Origin: Climacium dendroides
Lineage: Eukaryota > Streptophyta > Bryopsida > Hypnales > Climaciaceae
DNA length: 64,000 nucleotides
NCBI GenBank assembly: GCA_950106755.1
Contig: OX467082.1
Span: forward strand, 10,106,001 to 10,170,000
Direction of reading: 5' to 3'
The translations under genes were made by a program, and so were the position numbers. The notes under the pieces were generated by a model. It worked only from the letters and a program-made list of their open reading frames with translations. It ran no database searches and was not told where the DNA came from. Positions 11,041 to 22,444 of the stretch are shown piece after piece; within the stretch, counting starts at the first letter, position 1; the number at the start of each line of letters is the position of its first letter.

Positions 11041-13740
11041 ACAATTCCTTCTTTTGACTTAATTATGAGCAATTGAGCACTTGAGTTCCTACTAATCCTA
11101 ATTTATATATTCTACATAGGATTGTTTCACCTCTTACCACCCCACTTTCATAAAAATCTTGTCTTCTCATCTTTAAACATTCATATTAAATTATTTTTTA
11201 AGCTATGTGTGAGGTAGTTGCCGAACATTTTTTATTATTTTGAATTTAATGCCAAATTTTGAATTATGAGAACTAATTCTCACTATCTACAACCTTCAGC
11301 TATTTAGCTAGAAACTGGTAGGAACTTGTGTGGGACAATTAAAATCTACTTGTTCTTAATGGAGAAAAGATGGATAACTGTATTTTTCTCAGAAGAAGTT
11401 CATTTCCTACTCCTAGTTTTCAGTTCAATTATAAGATCTAAAATACTAAAATTAAGACCATATTTTACTAATTTCATTGGGCTCATTTTATATTAGCCGT
11501 TGAATCTCTCCATTCAATGGGGTGGCACCCCAATACTTGGGTGGTGAAAAATAATGCCGATACTTGACAAAATATCAATAGTCTCTTTTCAATCTTGCCA
11601 AAAATCAATTGTTTTTTAAATATATCTTAATTTTTAAAAATAATAATTATAATTGCCAAAAATCTTAAAATTCGATTGCATCAATTTTCGAAATCAATGG
11701 AAATATGTCTATTTAAGGGTTTAGTTTTTTTGCCAAATTTAGTAAGAATTACACGAACAAGTTGTTGTGGAAAAAAATGTCCAATGTTAGTAAGAAAATT
11801 CAAAGTGAAATCCAAAGACTAACCTATGTACCATCAAGAAATTTTCATTGGATACATGAAGGAATTTATTCATTGCTATTTAGTAGGAATGAATGACAGA
11901 GAGGTTGTTAGACAATAAATCCATTGTTTACCATGAAACCTCAAAGAATATGGGATAATTTGAATATGAAAGTTTGACTGCTATTGTCAAAAAGTAGTAA
12001 TAGTGTTCAAAGTAGAATTTTAGACTTCATTCTAGTATAGTAAATTAACATTTTTCAAAAAACTTTGAATTATAAAAAGTTGAGAAATCAATCTAACTTT
12101 CATCTTCAAAAATTTGTTTGTAATTTTGAACCTCATAAAAACATTATGAACAAAATTCAAAGGGAATGTTTGAAAATATCAAAGAAAATATTCCTTTCAA
12201 TTTCTTCTCTAAAATTTGTTCATAACTTTTTATTGGAGGCTTGAAATCTCAAAAGATTTTCTATAGATAAAAACTAACTTGATTATCTACATAAAATTGC
12301 TCAAAGTGTTTTAAAAAGTTATTATACACTGCTTAAATGAGGTTTAAAATTCTATTTTGAGCACAATTTCACTACTAACTTAACTATAACTACGAGCAAT
12401 TGAACATATACTAATCCTAAACATTTACATATCCCACATGGGTTATTTTACCTTCTACTAAGTATCCAATTTGTATAAAGAGCTTGTCTATCTCAACTTC
12501 ACTCTCATCTTGATAGGCTCTTGGATAGGCTACTTTTAGTGTTATATTCTCACATACAACTCAACATCCTTGTACTATAAGGAGTGAAAAAAAATAATCA
12601 TTTCTTGCAACAAGTAGTGTTGAAAAACAATCATTTTTGCAACATTTCTTAAGAAAATGGTATAGCCCATTGAATGTGGCAAAATTTATCTATGTTGCCA
12701 GATGAAATTTCCAATAAATTCTTTTTACTGTTGAAATGAAAATCTAAAATTTTATTAATATTTAGAGCCCATTGTTGAATCTGATAAGGGAATATGATAT
12801 TTACTATAACCATCCATTCCCAATTAAGGAGCCAAATCCAACTTGAAGGGTGTAGTTATTTCAAACCAATGCTAAATCAATCTTCCAAATAATGCTTGAA
12901 ATGTCTTTTTTTCTCCTTTTTAAAGTTGGGACCAATAAGGACTAATAAAATTGTGACACATTGCACCAACTTGTATGGAAAGTAGTGAACAAGAAAGCAG
13001 TTCTTGAATGATTAAAATTAAAAGAGTTTAGACATTGGCTAAGGATTTGGAGCACTTTTGGAGTCCCCAAATTCATAGTAATTTCAATTTTAGGAATAAA
13101 ATTTTAGAAAATTGGCAATCCCCATATTTTCTATCTTTCCAAATTTGCATAGTATCATATTGCTCATGATCTATTTCATAAACGCTTAATCCCTAAAGTC
13201 CCAAATTTCCTATGGGGGACTCTTGGGATTCCGAGTGGACTTTTGAAACAATCTTTTAAAAAAATTTGGAAGATAAAAAAACATATTAATTTGGGGGGAA
13301 AATGATTTTTATTTCAATTGGTGCCTAGAAACAAAAGTTATGCTACTATGAATCCAAAAAGGAACTCCAAGGGCATTCCAAAAAGAAAATTACAAAAGTT
13401 GATTTTTTTTTAAATCTTTAATTTTTTTTCTCAAAGATTATATTTTTGTTTACATCTGGAGCTTTGATTCGTTCTATTTGGACTAGTGATGAGAAAGTTG
13501 TGGACAATCTTTTTTTGGGCAACAATCTAAATATCTTCTTTGAAAAAATAACTTACAAAACCCATTTTTGAATGCAATTTTTAAAAATTTTCCAAAAAAA
13601 TTGTTAAAAAGGGTTATATTTGCTTGCTAAAACAATCTCATTGTTGGGATTATTGTGTTTTCAATTCCATCATAGAGCTATTAATGGTTTAGTTATTCCT
13701 TCACTCTTGAACCTATTTCTTCTTAATAATTTATTAATGA
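11041..13740. other. 3' flank of the TNL0 cassette, no gene seen
   Basis: Apart from the hairpin at 12004-12364, this AT-rich stretch contains no recognisable gene. It aligns with about 32675-34850 downstream of TNL1, and the similarity fades around 13250-13330. Confidence 0.65.
12004..12364. repeat. Fold-back element, related to 8696-9075
   Basis: An inverted repeat with arms of about 165 bp beginning GTTCAAAGTAGAATTTTA and ending with the diverged complement TTCTATTTTGAGCAC. The arms share sequence with the fold-backs at 8696 and 9685. A sister copy is at 33623-33979. Confidence 0.75.
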
Positions 13741-13744
13741 GCTA

Positions 13745-14430
13745 AAATTCGGTTGCCTGATTGGGAGGCGTGACTTTACGCAGCATCCAACAGCATGTGA
13801 TATTATTGAACAGCTTTGCGATTAAGGTGGAACTACCCATTACCATACAGATTTGCTATCTAGGTACTTTGGAGAAGCTATTTATGAGCTCTCATATTTT
13901 TCAGAGATTGAATTGTTTGAAAGAAGTCAATTGCAAAAAAAATAAAGACATTTTGACAAGAATTGAATTTTTTGTGATTTTTCAAAGCTGAAATGTAAAA
14001 CTGTGAGTAGACCCTTGGTAAAGCATGACCAGACCATTGTTGAAGCATGGGCTGATGTGTCCGCTCCCTAGTGCATTGCCATCATGATCATGGATGAGTA
14101 AGATTGTGGTAATAAGATGGGCCAATGACGGAAATGGGAGGAACCTGTAGGTGGGGGAATTGGGTAAATGGTGGTAATGGGTAGTTCTACCTTAAATGCC
14201 ATGTGATTTGTGGGTTCTTATTTGCTGTGCATTCCACGTTTCTGGTGTGTATTTCTTCACATGCAGCTCTAGAAGGAAAGATGTGTGGAACATCCATTAA
14301 CTGACAACTCTTGCGCCACTGGTACTGGCCAAGATGATCGATGGATTCATGAATGATTTTTGTTTCCAGGTAGAGGAACCTATTTCGGACAGGCCCTTCA
14401 TTTTGGTTTTGTAGACTCACCTACTTTGGA
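13745..14430 (+). pseudogene. Gene-fragment copy split by a MITE (older relative of unit C exon)
   Basis: The sequence CCTGATTGGGAGGCGTGACT followed by CAGCATCCAACAGCATGTGA matches the exon-like stretch at 57755-57800 and its relatives at 17480 and 48500. After a 368-bp MITE (13825-14192) the similarity resumes (TGTGTGGAACATCC, CTCTTGCGCCACTGGTACTGGC compared with 17660-17700). The parent gene is a host gene I cannot name. The reading frame is interrupted, so this is a non-functional fragment. Confidence 0.65.
13825..14192 (+). mobile_element. MITE copy A of the AGGTAGAAC family
   Basis: The terminal inverted repeats are AGGTGGAACTACCCATTACC and its complement ending GTTCTACCT. TA flanks both ends (13823-13824, 14193-14194). 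Length 368 bp. No coding. Two relatives are at 46000-46369 (reversed) and 54719-55083. TA duplication suggests a Tc1/mariner-type source, although the ends are not classic Stowaway. Confidence 0.9.
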
Positions 14431-14557
14431 CAGCAATTAAATGCACTGGTTATTGCAAAAGATTCTCTATTGGTACTTTCTCGCCCAATTATCTCTCTTC
14501 TTTCTTAGCTTAGGAAAAAGTGCTGAAGGTATCCACAATAGGTGAGTCTACAAAACC
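14405..14557. repeat. 19-bp perfect inverted repeat
   Basis: GGTTTTGTAGACTCACCTA at 14405-14423 is repeated as its exact complement at 14539-14557, leaving a 115-bp loop. It may be a small decayed MITE; no target duplication was seen. Confidence 0.7.
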
Positions 14558-14920
14558 AGAATGGGTCCAGATGAAAAATCCATTTTCATATTCAATGAAT
14601 TATTCATTTTAGGAGGAAAAATTCCATTTTTTTCCGGCATTCTTTAGCAACCTTGTTTTTGCACCACTTCGTTGGAGGAGGGTTTGATCCGCTTTATTTG
14701 TTTAAAATCCAAAATCCAAATTCCAGTGTTTTGACATTTCACATTAAATAACAAAATCACTCCCAATGATGGGGAAGTCAATTTTGAGTCCAGTATCGCT
14801 TCAGTTCAGCTCAAGTTTACTAGCAAACGAAATCTTATGTTTCATTCCATTTTCAGTTTTTTTTAATTGCCTTTTAGTCTGTTCTTTGAAGACGTTTTTT
14901 TTGCTTCAAAATCACCAAAG

Positions 14921-15100
14921 ATGTGTGTTCGTGAACTGGCAGATTCCAGTGATCATATTATGGAAAGTGGGGTTCAGATGGGGTCAAATTCTTCGTCACC
15001 AGAATCGATGAAGAACATTGCTTGTGCTGGGCAGATGTACGGAATATTGGACCAGCAATGCTTAGCACATGAGCTACTCAAAACTACTAAAATAATTTGA
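14921..15100 (+). pseudogene. Exon-like open frame of unknown origin
   Basis: A 59-codon frame follows AAAG at 14917-14920 and a T-rich stretch, so it could be a spliced exon. It reads MCVRELADSSDHIMESG, then a serine-rich part and a leucine-rich end LAHELLKTTKII before a TGA. The codon use looks more gene-like than its AT-rich surroundings. I do not recognise the protein. It sits among other gene fragments, so a captured or duplicated fragment is most likely. Confidence 0.35.
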
Positions 15101-15229
15101 CACCCAAGTTGGGCCTCTTGGTTGTTAGTGTTCTTAGTGTTTTAGCCAAAGGGACACAAAGAAAGATTGGAAAACATTGAAGACGGAGAACAAATTAAAA
15201 TGGTTTAGCCTACCACCCCTTGTCATGTT

Positions 15230-15550
15230 TTGCAAAGTCTTTCGGCTTGAAAAGTTGGTTGCTTGGTTGGGACAGTGAGGCTTTCTACAACATCCACCAA
15301 CAAATACTAAACAACTTTGCTCAAGTTCTTAGTCTGTGTTATTTTATCAAGATTTGTAGTTTGGTTCAATATTGTTTGTGGATTAAGAATTTGGTTTTCA
15401 ATGTATCCAAATAGGCATACAAACAAGGAATGATGTGTGGAATGATAATTTACAATCATTATTTGTGTCGATGATACAATCTTGACGCTCACTTGATAAC
15501 TATTGTTGTGGTTTGTGTAGAGAATTGGCAAAGAGCTTTGACTCACAAAG
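15230..15550 (+). pseudogene. Most diverged copy of the repeated host-gene fragment
   Basis: The run GGTTGCTTGGTTGGGAC followed by CAACATCCACCAACAAATAC, and later GGAATGATGTGTGGAATG, parallels 57750-57960 and 17580-17680 but with much more change. It appears to be an older copy of the same fragment. No product is expected. Confidence 0.5.
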
Positions 15551-15616
15551 TAGATGTTATTGCCATTTGATCTACAAGAGATACATTCATACGTGCATTG
15601 TCACTTCTTGAAATTG

Positions 15617-18600
15617 AACTAAGAGGATTTTGGATTCTAGTTGGCATATATTTTACTGAGGTTGTTTCAAGAGGTGGAAGAAAAGAATTGGCTACACTCT
15701 AGCCCACTTCAACCCTACAAATCTCATGGCCTGAACAGAAGGTTGGTTGGACTTGGGGGGTGGATTAACACTATGGAGACACCATTTTGGAGAATTTTTG
15801 AAGAATTTTTGATGGGCTCACCACTTTGTGCAACTTCCTACCCCTTGAGTTTTCACATTAGAATGCATACATGGAATATTTTTCAAATGTTGAGAAGACT
15901 TGGAGAAAACCATTTGCCTTTCCAACTTCTTCCCAATTTACAATGTGAAGTTGTGAACTTGTGAAGCATCTCCGAGAACTTAAGACCAATGAGTGTAAGA
16001 ATAGGCCATTTAGGGGTATGGAATTAAATTTGGAGAACTAAGGTGGAACATCTTGAAACATTTTTTCAGTAAATTTTCCTTGAAAGACAAGTGAAATTGA
16101 CATCTACACCAAGTGGTTTCGTATTTTCTGGAGCTTTGTAAAATTAGTTATAAAACTTCGAAGTTGAAATGGCTCACCTCCTAAACTGTACACAGTCTCT
16201 ACGCTGCTCAAGACTATGAAAAAGCAAGACTATGAAAAAGCAACTTGTCAAATAGTGTACAGCCTTGAGCGCTTTTAGAACCTCCTACCCTTTGAGAACC
16301 TTCCGGTGGGGTCCCGCCTTCACGTGGGTGGCCAGTTTTTCGCACTCCTGCTTCAAACCTCCGACTGAATGCAGTGCTGGCCCTTGACTCCGTCCTCTCC
16401 CTTGCCTGAAGGTTTCCAGGCTCCCCACGTTTCCTGCATAACCACAAAGAACAGTCTGTACATGTTGCCTTAGTTCGGCATCTTCTTCTTCCTTGAGTTC
16501 CCTGAATTACAAGCTCCGCTGCTGGAGGAAGGACGAGGTCACAACGGCAGTCCAGGTGGTGTTTGGAGTCAGACCGGCAGAAGAGCTCGGGGCTGCTCGC
16601 CCATGCTTGGGGGTTGACGCAGTTTCAGGCAGTCTCGATTTTCTGTCAGTAGGTCGTCTTCGCCACAATTGGCACGGCACGGGAGAGATTTGTCGTCCTG
16701 AGGAGAGCTTTCGAGGGTCAACGCTTTCGAGGGTCAAGACTTCTGGAAGCCGAGCTTGGGGAAGGTGGCAGCCGCGCGCGGAGCCGACCCAACGCACAGC
16801 GTCTGAAGCTTCTGTGCGTCGAGCTTCTGTGCGGGACTCTGTGCATGGGACTTGTGTGTGCAAGATGTTTCGCCACCCTTGGGCGTTCAGTTCTTCGCCA
16901 CTTCACCATGTTGTGAGTTCCTCGTGCTTTGCTTGTTGCTTAGAGTTTTTGTCCTGTTGGGGTTCCGATCATATGCAGCTTTCAGCTTAGTTCTGTGCGG
17001 GAGGGTTTGTACTGTATTAAGGTTTAAATCGACCTTTTCGTCGGTGTGAGCGTGTTCGGTATCCAGAGATCGTGCGTTTCTTACTTGGAGTTGAAGGTCG
17101 CGCTCATTAGTTCTTGCTCTTGCTTTATTGCTACGGATTTGCGGTTATGTTGGATGTTCCCTGTTCGCCGCGTAGGGTGTGAACCAGTGCAGTTCGATCT
17201 GGAGTCTGTTTTTTGTGTGTCTGCTCCTTATTGTTGTCACTGTTGCGGATTCTTAACCCTAATCAGAGTACTATTGTGCATTTGTGTCATTTTGATGTCC
17301 ACGGATATGATCAGGCTATGAGCCGCTGAACGAATCTTGTAGCGGCAGGATTATCGATGAATGGAATCTTTTGTTGATTTTTCATTTTTGAATTGCGTGT
17401 CTGATTTGCTCAGACTGTGCGTTTCCTTGATTCCATTTTTGGAAGATTCTGTTCAGAAACTGTAGTGAGACATACAAAGGTGTGACTTTGTGCAGCCTCC
17501 AGCAGCATCTGATTTTGTTGAACAGATTTGCCGAAATTCCCGTGACTCGTTTGCTCTTATCTAGCTTTACAATCCATTTCGTATCTACTGCCTCTGAATT
17601 GAGAAATCGGTTTCCAGTGTGCATGTACAGGCATGTAGATGTAGAGGGAATGATGTGTGCAATGTCCTTAAGCTGGCAACTCTGGCGCCACTGCTTCTGG
17701 CGAAAAGATCGATAGTTTCATGAATGTTCCTGTTTCGGGATGCGCTCAGTTATGGGACCTTCTTGGTTGACCATTGTCGAAATGGTTTCGATCATGTCAG
17801 CACTGTTTGAAAGGCGTGATCGAACCACCAATATAGGTTTGCCAACAGGTGTTGTGAGCATTAGTTCTGGGCGCCCCCGCCGTGCTCCTTTTCTGAGCAC
17901 TCATGCATGAAGATTTCGGATTTGAATGAAATCGTGGCGTCTGCTGTAGCTGATTTCGTTACCGCCGTGTTTGAGTTTCTCTGCACCAGTGGTTCAATGT
18001 TGTAGGTCAGCTTTGTACTGTTGGGCGAGGATATGATGATATTGATGCCATGTGGTGCTTTTGAACTGGTAGCTGCAAGTCGGTGTCTTCGTGATTAGTA
18101 GTTTGTTCGAAAACGAGCCTGGTTGAATTGTGAAGCATTTACCTTGCTTCTTTACTTCATTTTTGGGTTTGGCAATATCATTTGTTTCGTGTGTTTTTGA
18201 CTTCAAGAGCTCTTCTGTTCCCTTTGAAAAATAGCTTAATCAATCGATTCATTCCGCTGTTGAAAGTACAGCATCGAAGACGTCTTGCGGTGTAAATTAT
18301 ATCATAGCAGACGAGATGATGCAGAGGTTCGTTGACCGAGATTGCAGGAAGTTTAGCTGATGAAGTTGATGATAGGACTAGCGTGACGATAATTCTATGT
18401 TCCAATCAAGGATGCAGTTCTGCAGTTTTGAAGTTCTGGTCAATGTTTCTTTGCAGATGTAGAGTTTAAGCTTGTTGCAAGACAAACCTGGAGCAGTCTT
18501 CGTACTCGACAAACTCAGATGCATGCATCTCCAGTCAAGGCTGTCGGTGTACATGTCAAGGAGATGAAAGAGACTGTCATTGGGAACATTGCAAAGGATT

Positions 18601-19110
18601 GTTCCGGTATGTTTTTAAACCTCACAGTTTGAGTTCCATGTCTGCTTTGTTGAAATGCATGCTTCTCTGGAATCATTGCCGCCGGATGATCTTCTGCTAA
18701 CTTGGGTGAGCCATGTAGTTGAGCGCATTTAAGTTCAACACCTGTAAGCAATGAGGGGTTAGGTGGTATTTGAATGCAGATGCTGGAGCTGTTGTATTTT
18801 GGTTCCTCTATGTGATCCAGAGCGTCCCTTGTAACCCTAATTTTATGTCTGCTGCAGAGCCAGTTCAAATTGTCTAGGATGATAGACACCTTTTTTTCAA
18901 AATTTTCATTATTAGGATTCAGTATCCTATGATTATTTTTGACTTGCCGACAGAAATTGTCATTTTGTAGAAGTGTCCCCATGATTTTTGTATTTGATAC
19001 TGTTTCATGGTTTTGAGCAGGCGTTGGTAGGAGGTCTGCCCTCAAGCAAAGGTGCAGCTGCCTAGGAAGAAGTGCAAGCCAAACAGCCCTGGTACATTCT
19101 GACTTTTGAA
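15617..19110 (+). pseudogene. Gene-fragment unit A upstream of TNL1
   Basis: A 3.5-kb unit, GC-richer than its surroundings, repeated at 46771-50105 (B) and 55849-59320 (C), each time upstream of a TNL gene. Its first part (16280-16900) is CpG-rich, resembling a promoter or 5' leader; later parts contain short exon-like stretches bounded by GT and AG. The best preserved in this copy is 18457-18606. The final exon-like piece (19021-19091) carries a frame change compared with unit C. The 5' exon found whole in unit C (about 57680-57853) is missing about 100 bp here. The parent is a multi-exon host gene I cannot identify. Confidence 0.6.
18457..18606 (+). pseudogene. Best-preserved exon of the unknown host gene, unit A
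   Basis: The stretch is bounded by TTTGCAG and GTATGTTT, a good acceptor and donor. It is open through 150 nt, reading DVEFKLVARQTWSSLRT, then MHASPVKAVGVHV and IGNIAKDCSG. The same exon in unit B has two in-frame stops and in unit C an internal deletion. Because only this copy is open, the exon was real in the ancestor. Family unknown. Confidence 0.5.
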
Positions 19111-22100
19111 TTCACTTTGGATTAGTTATTGTCTTCATAGTATCTTTAAGCACGCATGGTATGCTTCAGGTGGTATGATATTAAGTAAACAACAAAGTTA
19201 TTCCTAGAATATTTTTTGAAAGCATCTCTTAAAGTGTGCTCTTTAGTTTGCTCATATATTTCTCACATCTTGTAGATTGCCTTGAGCTTTAGCCTGTTGG
19301 GGAAATGTGATGGTGATTAGGTCAGTGGTATTTGAATATTGTTTTGAGTGCATCGATGCCTCCTTGGATCTTCCAATCTCTTCTTGAATCTCAAAAATAT
19401 TTTTTGTTGTGGTATTTATGACAATGCCCCTCAAAGAATTACTTGGACAGCCATTCTTGCAACTCTCGTTTAGCAGAACAGCCATGAAATAGTGACATCA
19501 GAGCACCTTATCTTCACGTTGAAGATAAATTGAACCCAATGGATGATAAATCTCATTGATGCAAAGATAATCATTCAATATCAAGGAATTTTTATGTTGA
19601 CTTAAAGATAATCCTTGACTTGAATAATATTATCCTTAGGGTGAAGCTCGTCTTCTTGCATTAAAACTAGAAGTTGACTAAAATCATCTTGGAATTGAGT
19701 ACTTTTATTAATTTGTCTTTGATTTGTTGATAATTTTCATTCATAAAATTTGACCATTTGAGTAACACCACTTGATTTTTGAATCAATGATACCTTTGCA
19801 AGGCTTAATATATTTACAATAGTTATTTGAATGTCTTTGCAAAATGAGGTGGTGTAGTGATTCTATTTATTTCAATCAATGATGTGAATGACCTTGAAAT
19901 TTAAAGTCAAAATAGTGTTGGACAAAAGCTTAAAGGGAACTTTGGATATGAAAACCTAGTCTATTATATGATTGGTGTTATCTTTGACTTGATATATTAA
20001 TGACAATTTAAAGAAAATCCTAGAATGAAGTTTAATGAAGTACTAATGTATATAATCTTTAGAATATTATTCTAGAGTCAACAATATTTCTTAGACAAAT
20101 TTATTAGAGGTAGAAGTAATCTAATAGATTAATCAAGAGAATTCAATGAATTAAATAGATCATTAAATTTTCAAGGCAAGTAAAGTATTTAAAATCTCAT
20201 ATTTATCTTTGATGTGAAGATTAATATAGATTAAAATACATCACTCTTGTACAATGAAATAGAAATCTCTATAACATTTGTATACAAATAATATATAAAT
20301 GTTGAAAAATCCTATATTGATGGTTAGAATGTAATATTAGAATCTACAAATGATTCTTTTTGTTCATAGAAAATAGAAATTATATTAAAGACAAAATTTA
20401 GTAATTCATTTCAAAAAGATCATCTTCTATAATAGAGATGGAATTATGTTTGTCTTTATTCTTGGGCCAAGGGTATTTTAAATTCCATTGATTCAAAAAA
20501 GTGTGATAAATGGGCATTTGATGAGACTTGTAGATTGAAATTTAGATCTAAATTGTAGGTTTGAAGAATTTAAGATAGGATAGAAGATGTAGGACTACAA
20601 TTCTTTATCCAATGTATGATTTATCTTTTGTGCATGAAATATAGATGAGACTAAATTTAGTGATGCATGTCTAATATTTTATTATTGTTGATGTAATTTT
20701 TTGTTCAACTAAAAAGATTAAAAAATATGTATCAGAAGTTGATCCTAAAACAATGAAGTATTACACTTGGTTTTTAGTTATTTTTTAGATCCCAACTAGT
20801 GGTTGGTCCTTGCTATGCTATGCATTCACCATTGGAATTTTATTAGAATTTTTATGTATCAGATAGAATGCAGAGTAAGAATTTCAATAAATCTTAAAAT
20901 AAAAATTATTAAAATCTTCATATAATTTTTTTTATAAATATGCATATACTGAAATAAACAATTAAAATTTAATGAATGATGAATGAAATACATGCAATGA
21001 TGAATATGGTAAAAGATACACATATATTAGAATGCATTAGAAATTTGACTCCATTGTTACAAACAATGACAATCCAAATAGAAGAATTCAAAGGAAAAAA
21101 TGTAAATCTCAAAAGCTTCATGAATAATTTAATTGTTGTGAAATTCAAAATTGGTTCAATCCAATAAATTTCTCAGATCATTTGGTAGTAGAAATAGAAA
21201 ATTGAAATCAAAGCTCAAAGCTCACAAAAGTACAAAATCATAGAAATGCAAAAGAAGTATAAATCCAAGAAAAGCAATGGAATTGCTATCTTTATAATAT
21301 CACCATATTGATCCTCTTTAATATCACTTTAATTGCAATGATTATATTATTTCTTTGTAAAAAGTGATATTATAGAGGTGATTGTGACTACTAGTCTATT
21401 TCAGTAATATCAGATTGTGTGAAAATATAAGTTTTATATTTGCATGATTGAAAATATTTTTATATAATAATTAAAATAATTATTTTAAAGACTTATCAAA
21501 ATCATTATCATGCATTCTATTCAAATATATCAAATTTTTACTAATATGTGATAGAATGAATGTGTAGCATAGGAAGCATGAGCCCTTGGTATTAATGGTA
21601 GCATTTGTGATATTATAGAGTGACTTATGATTTTAGTAATATGAATAAGACCTAAGTTGGTTTGTTTTGTTCAACCCTTGAGCAATACAAGTTTTGAATA
21701 CATTGAAAATTTAGCTTGGAAGTGGGGATATTGGTATAAGTTGTCACCATGATTATTTAGACAATAGAAGTTCTTGAAAAGTGGTAAAATAATTTCATGG
21801 TATTGTAGGCTCATACCTTATATTTTTTTATGGCACACAATTTTATGAAATGTATGAGGTGGATATAATAAATTCGATGAAAATTTTAAAGTTGTTTCTC
21901 TATTGCTTTGTGAATTTCTTGGAGAGAGACTTATGATTTTAGTAGTATGATGTTTTTCTCCATTTTCTTACTTTTACATGCCTTTGCTTGTGTTTGAATA
22001 GGCAATTCCATTTATTTCAATTTTTGTCTTGATCATGTTGTGTTGTAGTGTAGAAGAGACATTATATCATGGAGTGTGTTGTCTTTAGGGTCCAAACCAT

Positions 22101-22440
22101 GATAGAAGTGGTTCATTTTCATTTTTAACTTGAATTGTAAACTTTATGAATGTAGTGTACCTCTATCTTGGAATTCCACAATCATATTGTAAAGGTTACT
22201 CTTTGTTGGAAAGAAACAAGTTAATATCACATGTGAATATTGTTCCCATTTCTTAATTATGTTGTATATTGTGTTGACATGAATTCCTTTAGAGTTTGGT
22301 TTTTCAAGGCCATATGAAGAATGACTTGTGTGTGCATTGAGTGAATTAAAGACTATTACATTTTGTTAGAAATATAGACTTCATAATTATTTCTTGTAAT
22401 CATTGTTGTATATTCCAATTGTGTCATAGTAGGCATAACA
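19111..22440. other. AT-rich spacer upstream of TNL1
   Basis: This aligns with the spacers before TNL2 (50106-52260) and TNL3 (59321-61920), so it belongs to the cassette and probably includes the TNL promoter. A segment of about 1.15 kb (roughly 20795-21948) is present only here; the other two spacers run straight across that point (…GATCC.ATGTTTTTCTTCAC). No gene is recognisable in it and I could not define its ends. Confidence 0.65.
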
Positions 22441-22444
22441 AGTG

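Noticed and set aside
16214..17049. Frames of 60-165 codons in the GC-rich leader of units A, B and C
   Set aside because: They overlap on both strands and change frame between the three copies; high GC alone makes stops rare.
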